NCBI GenBank assembly: GCA_964017155.1
Contig: OZ024858.1
Coordinates: 25,179,687-25,243,686 of the forward strand
DNA from: Oasisia sp. SBJ-2009
Lineage: Eukaryota > Annelida > Polychaeta > Sabellida > Siboglinidae
DNA: 64,000 nt
Reading direction: 5' to 3'
The first letter of the stretch is position 1. The number at the start of each line of letters is the position of its first letter. The notes below the pieces were generated by a model. The model was not told the DNA's origin and made no database searches. It saw nothing but the letters and a program-made list of their open reading frames with translations. Shown here one piece after another: positions 23,565 through 34,456 of this stretch. Position numbers and translations under genes: made by a program.

Positions 23565-23855
23565 ATTTGAGTTTACCTCACTACCAAACAATTTAAAAAG
23601 GTGGACAAATTGAAAACAATGGCATATCCATTTATTTGGAACAGTAAATCCGTGGCTTTGAAAAGAGAATCACTATTAAACACATTTGCTGACGGAGGTC
23701 TTAACATTGTAGATATTAGAACCAAAATATAATCTCTATCTGTCAAACAAGTTCTGCAATTAATGAAAGAGCATAGAGCCAAGTGGACCTTCTTAGAAGT
23801 TTATTGGCGGGGTATACACCTTAAAGAGTATGTAGATCTGCACCGCCTTTACCCA
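23565..23855 (+). pseudogene. L1/Tx1-type LINE C-terminal relic
   Basis: The frame reads KQFKKVDKLKTMAYPFIWNS, KSVALKRESLL, ADGGLNIVDI, a stop, then SVKQVLQLMKEHRAKWTFLE and YWRGIHLKEY. The FIWN...K...L....GGLN..DI pattern is typical of the region after the reverse transcriptase in L1/Tx1-clade elements. One stop interrupts it. No catalytic domain adjoins, and the upstream RT relic belongs to a different clade. Confidence 0.7.
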
Positions 23856-25439
23856 CCTTAAATGTCATGGTGCTGGTTCACGTCCGGGTAATCTAGTCGG
23901 AGAGACAAGCCGTCAATCGATGCCTTTTCGAAGACTTTCAATGTTATTAGTAATCTCATTTCTTTCAAATTAAACCATTGCTTAGAACTGTATCAGCTTA
24001 GAACATGTTAAATGCGCTTCTTTCGAGTTTGACTTGCTCCCCACAAGATAATCGGCACATCCCATAATCGTTCGACAGACAGTCACACGGGCGTGGACTC
24101 TGCCACGCCCCACGACCGTCGCCCGGTACAAAATTACGCAACATGTAATGGGGCGCCAGCGACCGATGCAGCGCAGCAAGTTGTCTCTTGTTTCGGCCGG
24201 CCGCATCTATTACAACTGCGCTATTTTACCCAAAATAGCCTTTAAATAGACCAGTTACGAAAATGTATGCATAGTTAGTGCGTTCAGGTACTCCCAACGA
24301 AAATTCAAATTATCAAAGATGAGACGATCGGTCTATTAGATATCATTGAAACTATTTATTATCGAACAACTTATAAAAATAAATTATACGATATAATAAT
24401 AACTTTTTTGGTAGTTATCACCATAATCTGGCCAAACAAGCATATGAGGCGGTTCACCACCACATGCATGCAATACTTCGAGATGGTCGACGATCTTCCG
24501 TGTGGCGATTGAGACTACTTTCTTTTTCGGTTTGGGATGCAGATTGTTGACGACGAAGACGCCACATCGGACCAGTTCAGTATGTCGGTGGTAGGGAAGC
24601 CCATTGTTTCCCGCAGCCAGTTGTTACAATGACAATCACGAACACTTCTAAGCAGCCATATTTTATAAGCAAGTGTCGGACGAGAAACAGATCGAGAGTG
24701 TGGCTATATCCGTCATAGCTGGCTGGCGACAAGGCCCGCTGATTATTTGCGACGTGTCACACAAGAATTACTTCACCCCAACAGAGCATCACATCGGCAG
24801 CGCAGTGTAGACACGCGACGACAGGGACAGTGTGCTCCCTCGATCGTCTTAAATTTCCCTTTGCTCATAATAAGTCTATTTAATCACATATTGTAATAAA
24901 TAAGTAACTGTCACAAAAATATGTTTGGAAATAGCATTGACCCAAGTGATACCAGTAGCGAATTGCAGGTGTCGTCCGTCCGACGACCTTACTAGCTATT
25001 CTTTGATTTCCTGCCAAGTTTCTCCTAGATGCGAGAAATGTGTCGGGCACCGTGACATGGTTGCACCCCATTGACCGACTACGACGAGGGGTCAGAAGAG
25101 ATTTAGACTTCCTGGTCTGACTCATGTGAAAGTGTTAGGCCTACCCAAAAGACTTGTGTTACTTAACATTTTGAATAGCCATTATGATGTGAAATGAGTA
25201 CAATAAAGCAGACACACCAGTATATTAATTGCTACAATGTATCTGCAATGTAATGACGCATGTTAGGCAGTCTTTAATTACCATAGCGATTTTTAGCCTT
25301 TTTATATATGACCCTGCGGATGCAGAAATATGTGGTAAATTTGATCAATATTGACGGGCAACGCACATTGTTCATCATTATTTATCATAGTTCCTACTAA
25401 TTATACAGTATCACAACACACATGTTTGCATTTCTGTGG
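23856..25439. other. Largely unannotated stretch with dispersed repeat pieces
   Basis: 24471-24570 repeats 7331-7430, and 25440 onward repeats 4616-4672. GC-richer blocks (24020-24210, 24690-24860) have no recognisable exon. An 81-codon minus frame at 24880-25125 is unassigned. Confidence 0.4.
24471..24570 (+). repeat. 100-bp dispersed repeat (copy 2)
   Basis: Partner of 7331-7430. Same orientation, few substitutions. Confidence 0.7.
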
Positions 25440-25794
25440 TACAGTTTCTTTATAATCGACAAAACGTTAATATTGCCTCCAATGGAAAAAAATCATTAAC
25501 ATATTGTATTAACGAATGACATGCAGACACTCTACTGTCTAATCACACTCTGACTCGCGGTTGCAACACACGAAATACGGGAGCTCTGGTGTGCACTCAC
25601 TGCATTTTTTGGAATTGAACCCAGATATATCGTGGCCGACTGCAACTGAATGGTTCTCCGCACATCAAATCAAGGCCACTCCTCTTCATCGCTGCTTTCG
25701 TCGACTTTCTTTCACTTTTTATTTAAAATATTGTGTATGCTATAAATACATCACGGCTTTATTACGTTTACATACCATATTCGTACTGCATGGC

Positions 25795-26207
25795 GGGGCA
25801 AGACGGCTCCGGGGACCGTTTTGCCCCGTTCTAACAGGGCCGTCTTACACCATACACAACAGTGCTGTCTTTTTCACCTTCACATGTAATCTTTTAATAT
25901 CGCTCCCATTTCGATGAAAGTCATTGAAAACGTGTATAGATGTGAGTGCATTAGTACCAGTCGCTGGCTTATCATCACACGGTGAACATGTTAGCATCGA
26001 TTTGACCGAAGAGTGATTATTTGATCACAGGGTATGCAAACCTTTACAAAAGGTTTGTGAACTTACTTCTGGTAGCGTTTGGCCTTGCGGTCGCTAAGAG
26101 TATTCGCTAGGTAGCAGCAACATGTTCCACTATTCAACGTTAGTTTGTGTTCACTCGTTTGGCAGATAAGACGGGGGCCGTATTACCCCCAGGAGCCGTT
26201 TTGCCCC
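25795..26207. mobile_element. MITE-like element with GGGGCAARACGGCTCC inverted ends
   Basis: The left end GGGGCAAGACGGCTCC (25795-25810) is mirrored by GGAGCCGTTTTGCCCC (26192-26207), with one mismatch. A second inward copy of the motif (CCGTTTTGCCCC, 25817 onward) strengthens the left end. It is 413 bases and non-coding. It abuts copy 3 of the ACATGCCACAT element on the right. No clear target duplication. Confidence 0.65.
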
Positions 26208-26212
26208 AGGTT

Positions 26213-26575
26213 ACCCTACCGAAGTTTTACTTCACTTCAGCATGTTTACTGTGTACCGCAAAACAGACAGTATCATTAAATAATAACAATTTATTTCAGC
26301 AGTTCGCACCTATATCGACGTTTCACTGGCAAGCGTCAACATTTTGAAATCAGAAATGCAGGCGATTTCATTGAACTCGGCGCGAGCCCCATTTCCTATA
26401 CTGCTTTTCATAATCGTCACGCGCCTGCCACGCGCCCTGTTCACACCCGTTCAGCCACCTGCCGCAGTTTTCAGAACAAAAATTTACCAGCGCGCCATCT
26501 ATTACGCGCTACAATAAACTAATCGGTGGTTTAGTTCGTTCGCAGACTTGCCACATGATACGGATTTCCCGTATC
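26213..26575 (-). mobile_element. ACATGCCACAT element, half copy (copy 3)
   Basis: Reverse complement of roughly 5653-6120, including TACTTCACTTCAGCATGTTT, the CGCAAAACAGACAGT stretch, CAGCGCGCCATCTATTACGC and the terminal TTGCCACATGATACGG with CCGTATCCGA. It lacks the CCAGTTAACTGG unit and the other end. Relative to the full copy at 5653-6831, part of the sequence inside the GATACGG terminus is missing. Confidence 0.7.
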
Positions 26576-27010
26576 CGATGATATATTGCTACAGGCACAC
26601 TACAATGCAAGTGAGATGAGGCAGAGGATTAATTAAGATTAATGCAATCACTTGGGTCGGGCAAATGCATGGAGGATACGTAGTTTGCATGAGGCCCGCA
26701 TCTGATCAATCCAAGTGAATCATACATTTTAATAATCAACAACGTATAAATGTTCAAAACATAATACATCCATTTCAGATATCAACCTGTACATGCTGCT
26801 GTAGCCGAATATTTCTTGCTACCTTTTGTGTGGAATGCTTTAGGTCATAGATGAAATATAATGTTATACAGCTGTATATTTACTGATTATGGCAATGAAC
26901 ACTCCATATTGACATCTCTAATACCATGATGCCAGTTTAAGTTTATTGAATTTGAATATTAGTGAGGGCTCTTAATGTCAGAAAAGGCCATAAATTTTAA
27001 ATTAAATTTT
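26576..27010. other. Unannotated stretch
   Basis: Nothing recognised. Confidence 0.5.
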
Positions 27011-27840
27011 TAAATGATAGCAGGATATTTCTGCATCTTTCTCACGCCGCACAACAAGGTCATTCGAAAGCTTTTATCCGCACAGTCGACAGTGATGTTG
27101 TCATCATTGCTGTTGGATATTTTTGGCAGCCTGGGTGTGATGGAGTTGTGGATAGGCTTTGGAACTGGAAAAGCCTTTCAACACATCCCAGTTCATGAAA
27201 TCACCCAAACACTTGGTCCTGAGAAGTCACTGTCATGTCCACTGTTCCATTCGTTCACCGGGTGTGATACGACATCATCGTTCCTTGGTATTGGGAAGAA
27301 GACAGCCTGGGCAGCATGGCAGGCATACCCTGACCTTACGGAAACACTACTCACTCTTTCTGATGATCCTCCGCTCTTGACACTTGACTCCATCCACATG
27401 GGACGCCTTGAATACTGGACTGTTGTCATGTACAGCAAGAGCAGTGGCTGCTCAAGGGTGAATAATGTGAGACGTCAACTCTTCACCCATGGTACTAGGA
27501 CGCTCGACCACATCCCCCCACACAGGAAGCGCTGCTTCAACATGCAAAGCGAGCTCTGTACCAGGCAGATTACATCTGGATACAAACAAGGCAACGACAC
27601 AAGATGTCCCGGATGCTTCAGCGTGGGGTTGGACGCAAGACGTGAACACGAAACCCTGGGTGCCTTTCGGGACTGTTCTAGACGACGCCAGCAAAGCGTG
27701 TGCACTCCTCCACCACTGTGGATGTGGAAAGGCGTGCAGAGGAAACTGCAAATGTGCCAGAGCCGGAATCGAGTGCACTATTCTGTGTAACTGTGAAGGC
27801 GGGTGCATCAACAACGATGGAGTGTAAGCTATGCGATGCT
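27011..27840 (+). pseudogene. Middle and C-terminal part of a repetitive uncharacterised protein family (arm 1)
   Basis: Across three frames the conceptual order is HLSHAAQQGHSKAFIRTVDS with DVVIIAVGYF, then GVMELWIGFGTGKAFQHIPV, HEITQTLGPEKSL, FTGCDTTSSFLGIGKKTAWA, MYSKSSGC, ALLQHAKRALYQADYIW, ASAWGWTQD and a cysteine-rich tail HCGCGKACRGNCKCARAG. I recognise this as a widespread multi-copy invertebrate and fish family of unknown function. The TVDxDVV motif is reminiscent of PIN/FEN-type acidic cores, but that is inference. Frameshifts occur near 27122, 27530 and 27640. The start and N-terminus are missing here; related pieces lie at 28870-29135 and 45285-45520. Confidence 0.7.
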
Positions 27841-27869
27841 ACAAATACGGACATATGTGACACTTCTTG

Positions 27870-28260
27870 ACCTTGACCGACATTCACATCCGCCATTTCT
27901 AAAGATGGCGGCCGTATTCATTAATGTTGCTATATCTTATCAAATATGGCACCTAGAGTCTTGATTTTGGTACCTAGATAGCAATTTCAAATTCGTCAAA
28001 CATTTTACACCTGACGTTAATGTGACCTTCACAACCGCCATTTAATAAAATGGCGCATGTAAAATCGAATTGCTTACATATTTTTTAAACAATTTATTTG
28101 GAGGGATGTTATATGGACAGTTTTGTCAAAATATACGTATATTGGGGTAGCTATTTTAAATATTTTCCTTTTTCACCTTGACCGACATTTACATTCGCCA
28201 TTTTCCAAGATGGTGGCCCTCAAAGCTAATGTCGCTATATCCTGTGAACTTTACCACTTA
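27870..28260 (+). repeat. Diverged ATGGCGGCC-type repeats in the inverted-repeat spacer
   Basis: Three related blocks (27876-27960, 28026-28060, 28177-28260) contain CATTCACATCCGCCATTTCT, then AAGATGGCGGCC, then AATGTTGCTATATC. An inverted relative is at 29150-29225 and a weaker one at 29340-29390. Each is a small hairpin around CCGCCATTT/AAATGGCGG. Confidence 0.7.
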
Positions 28261-28451
28261 GAATCGATATCAAAGCTACATGTACAGCGCAAGGGGTGCT
28301 GACTCTGTCATGGAATATGATGTAGGCAATGCATATCACATTATGATAATTATAAAGTTAAAACATCAATATGTTGTTGTAGAAAACATGAAGTTTAATT
28401 CAAATCGGTGAAAAGAATATCCTTCAGATCCTGACGTAGGGCGTAACATCA

Positions 28452-28866
28452 GTCACAGATGTCCGTATTTGTAGCATCGCATAGCTTACACTCCATCGTT
28501 GTTGATGCACCCGCCTTCACAGTTACACAGAATAGTGCACTTGATTCCTGCTGTGGCAGATTTGCAGTTTCCTCTGCACGCCTTTCCACATCAACAGTGG
28601 TGAAGGAGAGTACACGCTTTGCTGTCGTCGTCTAGAACAGTCCAGAATGGCACCCAGAGTTTCGTGTTCACGTTTTGCGTCCAACGCCACTCTGAAGCAT
28701 CCGGGACACCTTGGTGTCGCTGCCTTGCTTGTCTGTAGATGTAACCTGCCTGGTACAGAGCTCGCTTTGCATGTTGAAGCAGCGCTTCCTGTGTGGGGGG
28801 ATGTGATCGAGGGTCCTAGTACCATGGGTGAAGAGTTGACGTCTCACATCATTCACCCTTGAGCTC
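28452..28866 (-). pseudogene. Same uncharacterised family, C-terminal part (arm 2)
   Basis: Minus-strand copy of 27450-27862, encoding the LYQAxYIW-like region and the tail with GC-C-C spacing in broken frames. A duplicate of arm 1, not an independent gene. Confidence 0.7.
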
Positions 28867-28869
28867 AGG

Positions 28870-29135
28870 CAAAACGAGGCAACCCCGGCGTGACAACCAT
28901 CGTCGAAGGCTCTACACCTGTACCTCGTGACTGGAACAAGTTTCTAGCAAATTCAAGAAACAAGGTGCAGCTGTTTAAGTTCCTTTCGAAAGCTGTCATC
29001 GAAGCGTCATCTCAGTTAACCGATGTTGTGGTTTGCTCCACGTATGATGATCATGTATTGGTGAATACCTCCGACAGCCAGTCGGTGGCTGACTTCGACA
29101 CGATCATGCCATGCAATCACCAAAATGCCAAAATA
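28870..29135 (+). pseudogene. Same uncharacterised family, N-proximal part, displaced downstream
   Basis: The frame reads GTTIVEGSTPVPRDWNKFLA, NSRNKVQLFKFLSKAVIEA, DVVVCSTYDDHVLVNTS and ADFDTIMPCNHQ. In intact family members this precedes the HAAQQGH...TVDSDVV segment, but here it lies more than 1 kb after it. The locus is therefore rearranged rather than simply decayed. Confidence 0.65.
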
Positions 29136-29182
29136 ACGTCTCTAAGTGCCATATTTTATAAGATATAGCAACATTAAGGAAT

Positions 29183-29800
29183 ATGGCCGCTATCTTTAAA
29201 AATGGCGGATATGAATGTCGAATAAGTCAAAATGCACCATATTTGAAATTAGACGACCAGAAAATGTATATATTAAGCCAAAAAGTAACATTTTATGTGA
29301 AACTGTTCATGAAATATGCAAAAGCAAGTTTTTTATTTTCGATGGCAGCCATTTTGAATATTGCAAAAAATGGTGGAAGCATCAAAATCTCAGGTTGCTT
29401 CCATCAAAATTCTGAAATAGTATGGCATGGAGGTCATCTGTGCCAAATTACATGCTTTTGTCCAGATGTGAAAATGTATTACATTAAGAACCCTCACTAT
29501 ATATATGCTTTTCTTTTCAGGTCAACACTCATCAGGAAACTGAACAGTGAACTAGTGTGCCTAGTACCACTAGATCCACAAGTTAATAAGCTGTACTGCC
29601 CAAGATCCCTGACGAGATTCCACAACCATGGGCTGTGCAAAATGCTGCAGATTAAATGTCACGGGAATATCAACCGAGTGATCTCAGTTGTGTGTTGCAT
29701 CCGTGACTCACTCCCCAGTACCGTTGGTGCATGCACTGACTTCCAGACCAGTCAGTTAGCCATACTGACAACAGACCAATATAGAATGCAGGTTGCTTGA
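29183..29800 (+). other. Unassigned 205-codon open frame over repeat sequence
   Basis: The first third overlaps ATGGCGG-type repeats. The last third (STLIRKLNSELVCLVPLDP onward) has no recognised homology. A TTTTCAG|GTC acceptor-like site at 29520 could start an exon. Probably not a functional gene. Confidence 0.25.
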
Positions 29801-30101
29801 CATGCGAATATGGTGAAGTCTGACTAGCGTTGCAGTTTGTGGTAGAACGGTGGTTGCCATGGTCTAGCAAATATGGCATAAGCCTTCGGTCAATCTCTTT
29901 CGATACTACAAGACAGGTTCGGCATTCTTTGGTGAACTACATCGGCTTGGATATCGATGGCATTACTTTGTGAGTCACTCTCTTGGATGGTACTGCATAC
30001 CATGTTCCTAACATTGTGCAGTACACTCACATCTACCTATACAAGAAACAGGGCAAAATGACAATTAAAATGGCACTGACATTTATGATATTTTATCAGA
30101 C

Positions 30102-30510
30102 ATGCCACATTTTTGGGATGGCAATCCGTATTTGTGACCTAAAATTGGTTAAGAATCCGTATCAATCCGTATCATTAATCAGATCTTCCAGTTAAATGGC
30201 CTAAGTTATTAAGGCCTTTTCAAAACGGTTTTCCACGTTTTTTTCGATTATTGGGGCCAGTTAACTGGAAGGTCACCGAACTTTTACTTCACTTCAGCAC
30301 GTTTAAACTGCGTACCGCAAAACAGACAGTGTCATCAAATAATGACAATGTATTTCATCAGTTCGCGCGTAAATCGAAGTTTCACTGGCAAGTGTCAACA
30401 TTTTGAAATTAGAAATGCACGCGATTTCATTGAACTCGGCGTCGAGCTCCATTTCTTATACTGCTTTTCATAATCGTCACGTGCCTGCCACGTGCCCGGT
30501 GTCGCGGTCC
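30102..30510 (-). mobile_element. ACATGCCACAT element, partial copy with short CCAGTTAACTGG insert (copy 4)
   Basis: From ACATGCCACATTTTTGGGAT through tandem ATCCGTATCA words to the TCTTCCAGTTAA inverted repeat (about 88 bases), then the TACTTCACTTCAGCACGTTT block shared with copies 2 and 3. The far terminus is missing. Confidence 0.7.
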
Positions 30511-30534
30511 AGAACGTCGGTGCAGTCCAGAACG

Positions 30535-30612
30535 TTGAAAGTTAGCAGTTCATGTCAAAAGGTTAGCGGTTCATGTCAAAGGTTAGCGGTTCATGGCGAA
30601 GGTTAGCGCGAC
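30535..30612 (+). repeat. ~19-bp tandem repeat
   Basis: Four imperfect copies of GTTAGCGGTTCATGTCAAAG, preceded by repeated GTCCAGAACG words. Both words also recur just downstream. Confidence 0.7.
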
Positions 30613-31085
30613 GGTATGCAATGTCGAGCGGTCCAGAACGCCGTGCCAGAATGTCGAGACTGAGTTCATGACCCCCACGGCGACAGTGTTACATAATAAA
30701 TCATTTCTGCGCGCTGCAGCGACGACCAACTTTTCGACCCACTACGTTGCACACTACAGGCACGTTACATCCAATACATTCAGCTAGTAGACAGTTACAT
30801 ATATCCTAAACTGCCAGAGTTATATGTCACGAAGACGCGGGGATTTGTATTCAATGCTGCATGTACTAATAGACTGCATTGAAAACCATGGCTGCAGTGT
30901 AATGAAGCCATAACATGCACAACGCTCTGAGACAAGGACATTAAGAAAACACTGTTTATAAATAATTACAAGTAACGATGATTGTGAGGTTTTGTTATGT
31001 TTATTATAATAATTGCAAGAAAGGAAACGCATCAATATAATCAGATATAATGTAAAAGAATTTCAATTTATCAGAAATAGAAATG
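30613..31085. other. Unannotated stretch
   Basis: Nothing recognised. Confidence 0.5.
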
Positions 31086-31680
31086 AGGAAAAAATTGCAT
31101 CGAACTAAGTCAACAAACCTGGGAAAGTGTGCTAAAAATTGATGATGTTAATCAAGCATATGACTCTTTTCTACACATATTTATGGATATATTTAACACA
31201 CACTGTCCAGTAAAAAAAGTTCCCCAAAAAAGCTTTGTAAATAAAAAACCTGGTTCACCAAAGGTTTAAAACGTTCTTGTACAAACAAAAATAAGTTATA
31301 TAAATCATTCATTGTAATGAGATCTGCAGAAGCAGAACAAAAATACAAAACATACAAAAATAAATTAACATCTATATTAAGAATTACAGAAAAAACTATT
31401 ATAGCTCGATGTTAGAAAAGCAAATGTTAAAGAGACCTGGAAAATACTAAATGAAGATTAACATAATTAACAAATGCAAAAATAAGCCCACATGTCCAGA
31501 ATACTTTATAACAAAAAACAAGAGAATTTCAAAGAAAGAAGATATTGCTAATGAACTTAATAACTTCTTTACAAATGTTGGCCCCAACTTAGGCAAAAAA
31601 TATCCCCTTACCTAAAAACGATACAACTATTTATGATTACTTAGAAGAAATAATTAAACATACTGTTTCTAAGTCGTGTT

Positions 31681-33320
31681 GATGACTTAGATTTAACAAG
31701 ATTTAACAAGATTGCCACCTAGAGAATCAACTCAAGATGGCAGGTGGACAAGGAAGCCCTTTGGCTTATCGAGAGTCCAACCTATCTATCTAAATGTACC
31801 CCGCCCTTCTTAGGTACATGTCAATTTTATTTTTGAACATATTAACACTACTAGCACTTACACAATCAGCCGATAATCTGTTCCATTCATTTACTGTTCT
31901 TTGTGAAAATGAAAATTTTCTAATATCTAATCTACATTGCTTCTTTGCTAATGTAACTCCATGTCCTCTAGTCCTTCTCTCTTCCTTGACTGAGAAAAAA
32001 ATATTTCTGTCAATATTTTCATACCCATTCAATATTTTAAAAACTTCTATCTGATCTCCTCGCAGTCTCCTGGTTTCTAGTGTTGTTAATCCACATTCTT
32101 TTAGACGCATTTTATAACTAATATTCCTGAGTTTTTGTATCATTTTGGTTGCTCTTCTTTGTACTCTTTCTAGTATATCAATATCCTTCTTGCGATATGG
32201 CCTCCATGCCTGTATGCAATATTCTAAATGAGGCCTAACTATTGTTTTGTACAGTGGTATTATTAGTTCTTTTTCCTTGTACACTATATTTCGCCTAATT
32301 AATCCAAGAATTTGGTTTCCCTTCGCTGCTGCAATTGCACACTGTTCCGATACCTTCATATCAGCACTAATAGTTAACCCTAAGTCTTTTTCCTTTATGG
32401 TAGTATTTAGTACAGTATAACCCATTGTATATTGTGCATCTTCATTCCCATGTCCTGTGTGGAGGCACTTACACTTCCCATAATTAAACAACATTTGCCA
32501 CTTCTCAGACCATTCGGTCAACTTATTTAGATCATCTTGTAATTGCTGTCTATCTGTATCACTTTTTATTTTTCTGAACACTTTTGTATCATCAGCAAAC
32601 TTCAACACCTTGCTTGTTATATCATCATCCAAATCATTGATATATATTAAGAACAAAATAGGTCCCAATACTGATCCCTGCGGTACTCCACTCAAAACCG
32701 ATTTCCAGTTTGATACCTCCCCATCAACTACTACTCTTTGTCTTCTATCAATAAGCCATTTTTCTATCCAGTTAATCATAACATTGCCTATGCCATGGGC
32801 CTTCAGTTTAAGTAGTAATCTTTGACGTGGCACTTTGTCAAAAGCTTTTTTAAAATCTAAGTATATTATATCTACTGGTGATCCCTCATCTACCCACTTT
32901 GTGACATCTTCCAAAAAACATAAGATATTTGTTAAGCATGACCTCGCTTTTAGAAACCCATGTTGAGATGGGTTAATCAAGTTATTTTTAACAAGAAAAT
33001 CAACCAAGTGCTCTTTAATTAGTCTTTCTAATAGTTTACAAATCACCGATGTTAAACTCACTGGTCTATAGTTCTCTGACTTGCTTCTTGATCCTTTTTT
33101 AAATAATGGTATGATGTTTGCTTCTTTCCATTCTAACGGAACTACTCCTTCCTCTAATGCCAAATTGAACACTGTTGCAAGTGGTGTGCTAATTTGTTCT
33201 ACAATTTCCAGTAGTAATTTGGGAGGAATCCCATCCACTCCAGGTGACTTATTATCCTTCATGTCCCTTATTTTCTTAGCTACCATTTTTGGTGTTACAA
33301 TTAGTTGTCCTAAATAGTCT
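31681..33320 (-). mobile_element. CR1-like LINE, 5'-truncated, nearly intact
   Basis: An antisense LINE insertion of about 1.64 kb. The 3' UTR (31681-31789) ends in a direct repeat of TTGTTAAATC, resembling the short 3'-terminal repeats of CR1-type elements. The 5' end is truncated inside the reverse transcriptase fingers. It splits the plus-strand LINE at 31086-34084 and is the youngest-looking insertion in the window. Confidence 0.85.
31790..33286 (-). CDS. CR1-like reverse transcriptase, uninterrupted 498-codon frame
   Basis: Non-LTR reverse transcriptase lacking the endonuclease. Domains in order: MKDNKSPGVDGIPPKLL and NYRPVSLTS (fingers), SQHGFLKARSC, motif A DIIYLDFKKAFDKVPR, motif B SGVPQGSVLGPILFLIYIND, catalytic motif C KFADDTKVF, KEKDLGLTISADMK (thumb side), IVRPHLEYCIQAWRPYRKKD, RVQRRATKMI, and the C-terminal end TVNEWNRLSADCV to RRAGYI. 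The first ATG is internal to the ancestral protein; intact relatives have an N-terminal endonuclease and run to about 900-1000 residues. No stop or frameshift is visible, unlike its surroundings. In intact elements it catalyses target-primed reverse transcription. This truncated copy has no promoter of its own. Confidence 0.9.
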   Translation of the reverse strand: MVAKKIRDMKDNKSPGVDGIPPKLLLEIVEQISTPLATVFNLALEEGVVPLEWKEANIIPLFKKGSRSKSENYRPVSLTSVICKLLERLIKEHLVDFLVKNNLINPSQHGFLKARSCLTNILCFLEDVTKWVDEGSPVDIIYLDFKKAFDKVPRQRLLLKLKAHGIGNVMINWIEKWLIDRRQRVVVDGEVSNWKSVLSGVPQGSVLGPILFLIYINDLDDDITSKVLKFADDTKVFRKIKSDTDRQQLQDDLNKLTEWSEKWQMLFNYGKCKCLHTGHGNEDAQYTMGYTVLNTTIKEKDLGLTISADMKVSEQCAIAAAKGNQILGLIRRNIVYKEKELIIPLYKTIVRPHLEYCIQAWRPYRKKDIDILERVQRRATKMIQKLRNISYKMRLKECGLTTLETRRLRGDQIEVFKILNGYENIDRNIFFSVKEERRTRGHGVTLAKKQCRLDIRKFSFSQRTVNEWNRLSADCVSASSVNMFKNKIDMYLRRAGYI

Positions 33321-34084
33321 GACTCTCTTAGAAATTATTACAACTGTTCAAAATTGTAAAAATAAAAGATCAACTGATTTCATTGACATTAGCATAAGCC
33401 TGCTTAAGATAGTAATTTCTAAAATAGTTAAGCCATTTGCTCATGTATGTAACATTTAATTTCAAACAGGTGTTTTTCCACAAAAAATGAAAATAGCTAA
33501 AGTTATTCCGCTTATATAAGTCTGGATAAAAAAAACGTTTTCACAAATTACAGGCCAATATCTTTATTACCACAATTCTCAAACATTCTGGAGAAACTAT
33601 ATAACAACAGATTGGACTTGTTCATTGATAAATGTAACGTACTCAGTCCAAGTCAGTATGGGTTTAGATCTAGCATGTCAACAACTGAGGCTCTTTTAGA
33701 TTTGGTAGAAGAAATTAAAACTTCATTAGAAAAAATGAATATACTGTTGGAATATTTATTGACCTAAACAAGGCCTTTGATACTGTTGATCATGATATAT
33801 TGTGTAAAAAAACTGCATTTCTATGGTTTGCATGGTGTTGCACAGGAATGGATTCATGGAATGGTTATTTAGAAAATAGAAAGCAATTTGTCAGTTTTAA
33901 TAACTGTCATTCAGAAATACTAAATGTATCGTGTGGTGTCCCTCAGGGTTCCATTTTGGGACCAAAATTATTTATCATGTATATTAATGACATCTGTAAA
34001 GTCTCACAAGTGTTCAAGTATATTTTATTTGCTGATGATACAAATCTATTATGTTGTGATAGAAACTTAAATGAACTTGTTCGA

Positions 34085-34345
34085 GTTCCCAGAAAGTACA
34101 ACGCATACGGTAAGGAGTGTCTTAAGTGCAAAAAGATGAATCACTTTGCAAAATGTTGAAACAGTAAAATGTTGTCAGTGAGAACAGAGAAAGTTCACCT
34201 AGTGATGAATTCAAGGAATGAATGTAACTAATCATCTGATGGATCAACAAACTGAATACACGTCACGAAATATGACCGGAAGATGATCGCGACAGTAACA
34301 GTAGCGAACGGCAAGATTAAAGAAAACCTGGAATTTCAGCTGGAC
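34085..34345 (+). pseudogene. Gypsy-type LTR retrotransposon Gag zinc knuckle and protease relic
   Basis: AYGKECLKCKKMNHFAKC is a CCHC-like knuckle in the context typical of gypsy Gag ends. About 40 codons later VANGKIKENLEFQLD matches the segment just before the aspartic protease active site, but the expected DTGA reads DFSS followed by stops. The knuckle frame ends at a TGA one codon early. It is fused directly to the preceding LINE frame, so it was inserted into, or recombined with, that LINE. Confidence 0.65.
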
Positions 34346-34456
34346 TTCTCTTCGTAGCGCTACGTGTAGTAACTAGCCCAGCGACCATTGGTAGTCCAGG
34401 GATGCATGAAGCTCGGCCCGGGGGAGGGTTGTGAAGATGGAACATGGGGAAAATGC

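Larger units (their letters stand above)
27450..28866. repeat. ~414-bp inverted repeat with 589-bp spacer
   Basis: 27450-27862 and 28452-28866 are reverse complements at about 90 percent, from the GGTGAATAATGTGAGACG edge to ATACGGACATATGTGAC. Both arms carry the C-terminal coding part of the same protein family, so a cruciform-prone inverted duplication has formed inside the locus. Confidence 0.9.
31086..34084 (+). pseudogene. Jockey-group LINE polyprotein split by an antisense CR1 insertion
   Basis: Before the insertion (31086-31680), broken frames read FMDIFNTHCPVKK, AEQKYKTYKNKLTSILR and PEYFITKNKRISKKEDIANE with FFTNVGPNLGKKYPL: the linker between endonuclease and reverse transcriptase. 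After it (33325-34084) come STDFIDISISLLK, NILEKLYNNRLDLFI, LSPSQYGFRSSMSTTEALLD, GIFIDLNKAFDTVDHDIL (motif A), SCGVPQGSILGPKLFIMYIN (motif B) and YILFADDTNLLCCD (motif C). Several frameshifts are present. The frame fuses at 34084 into unrelated gypsy sequence, so the element is also 3'-truncated. Confidence 0.8.
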
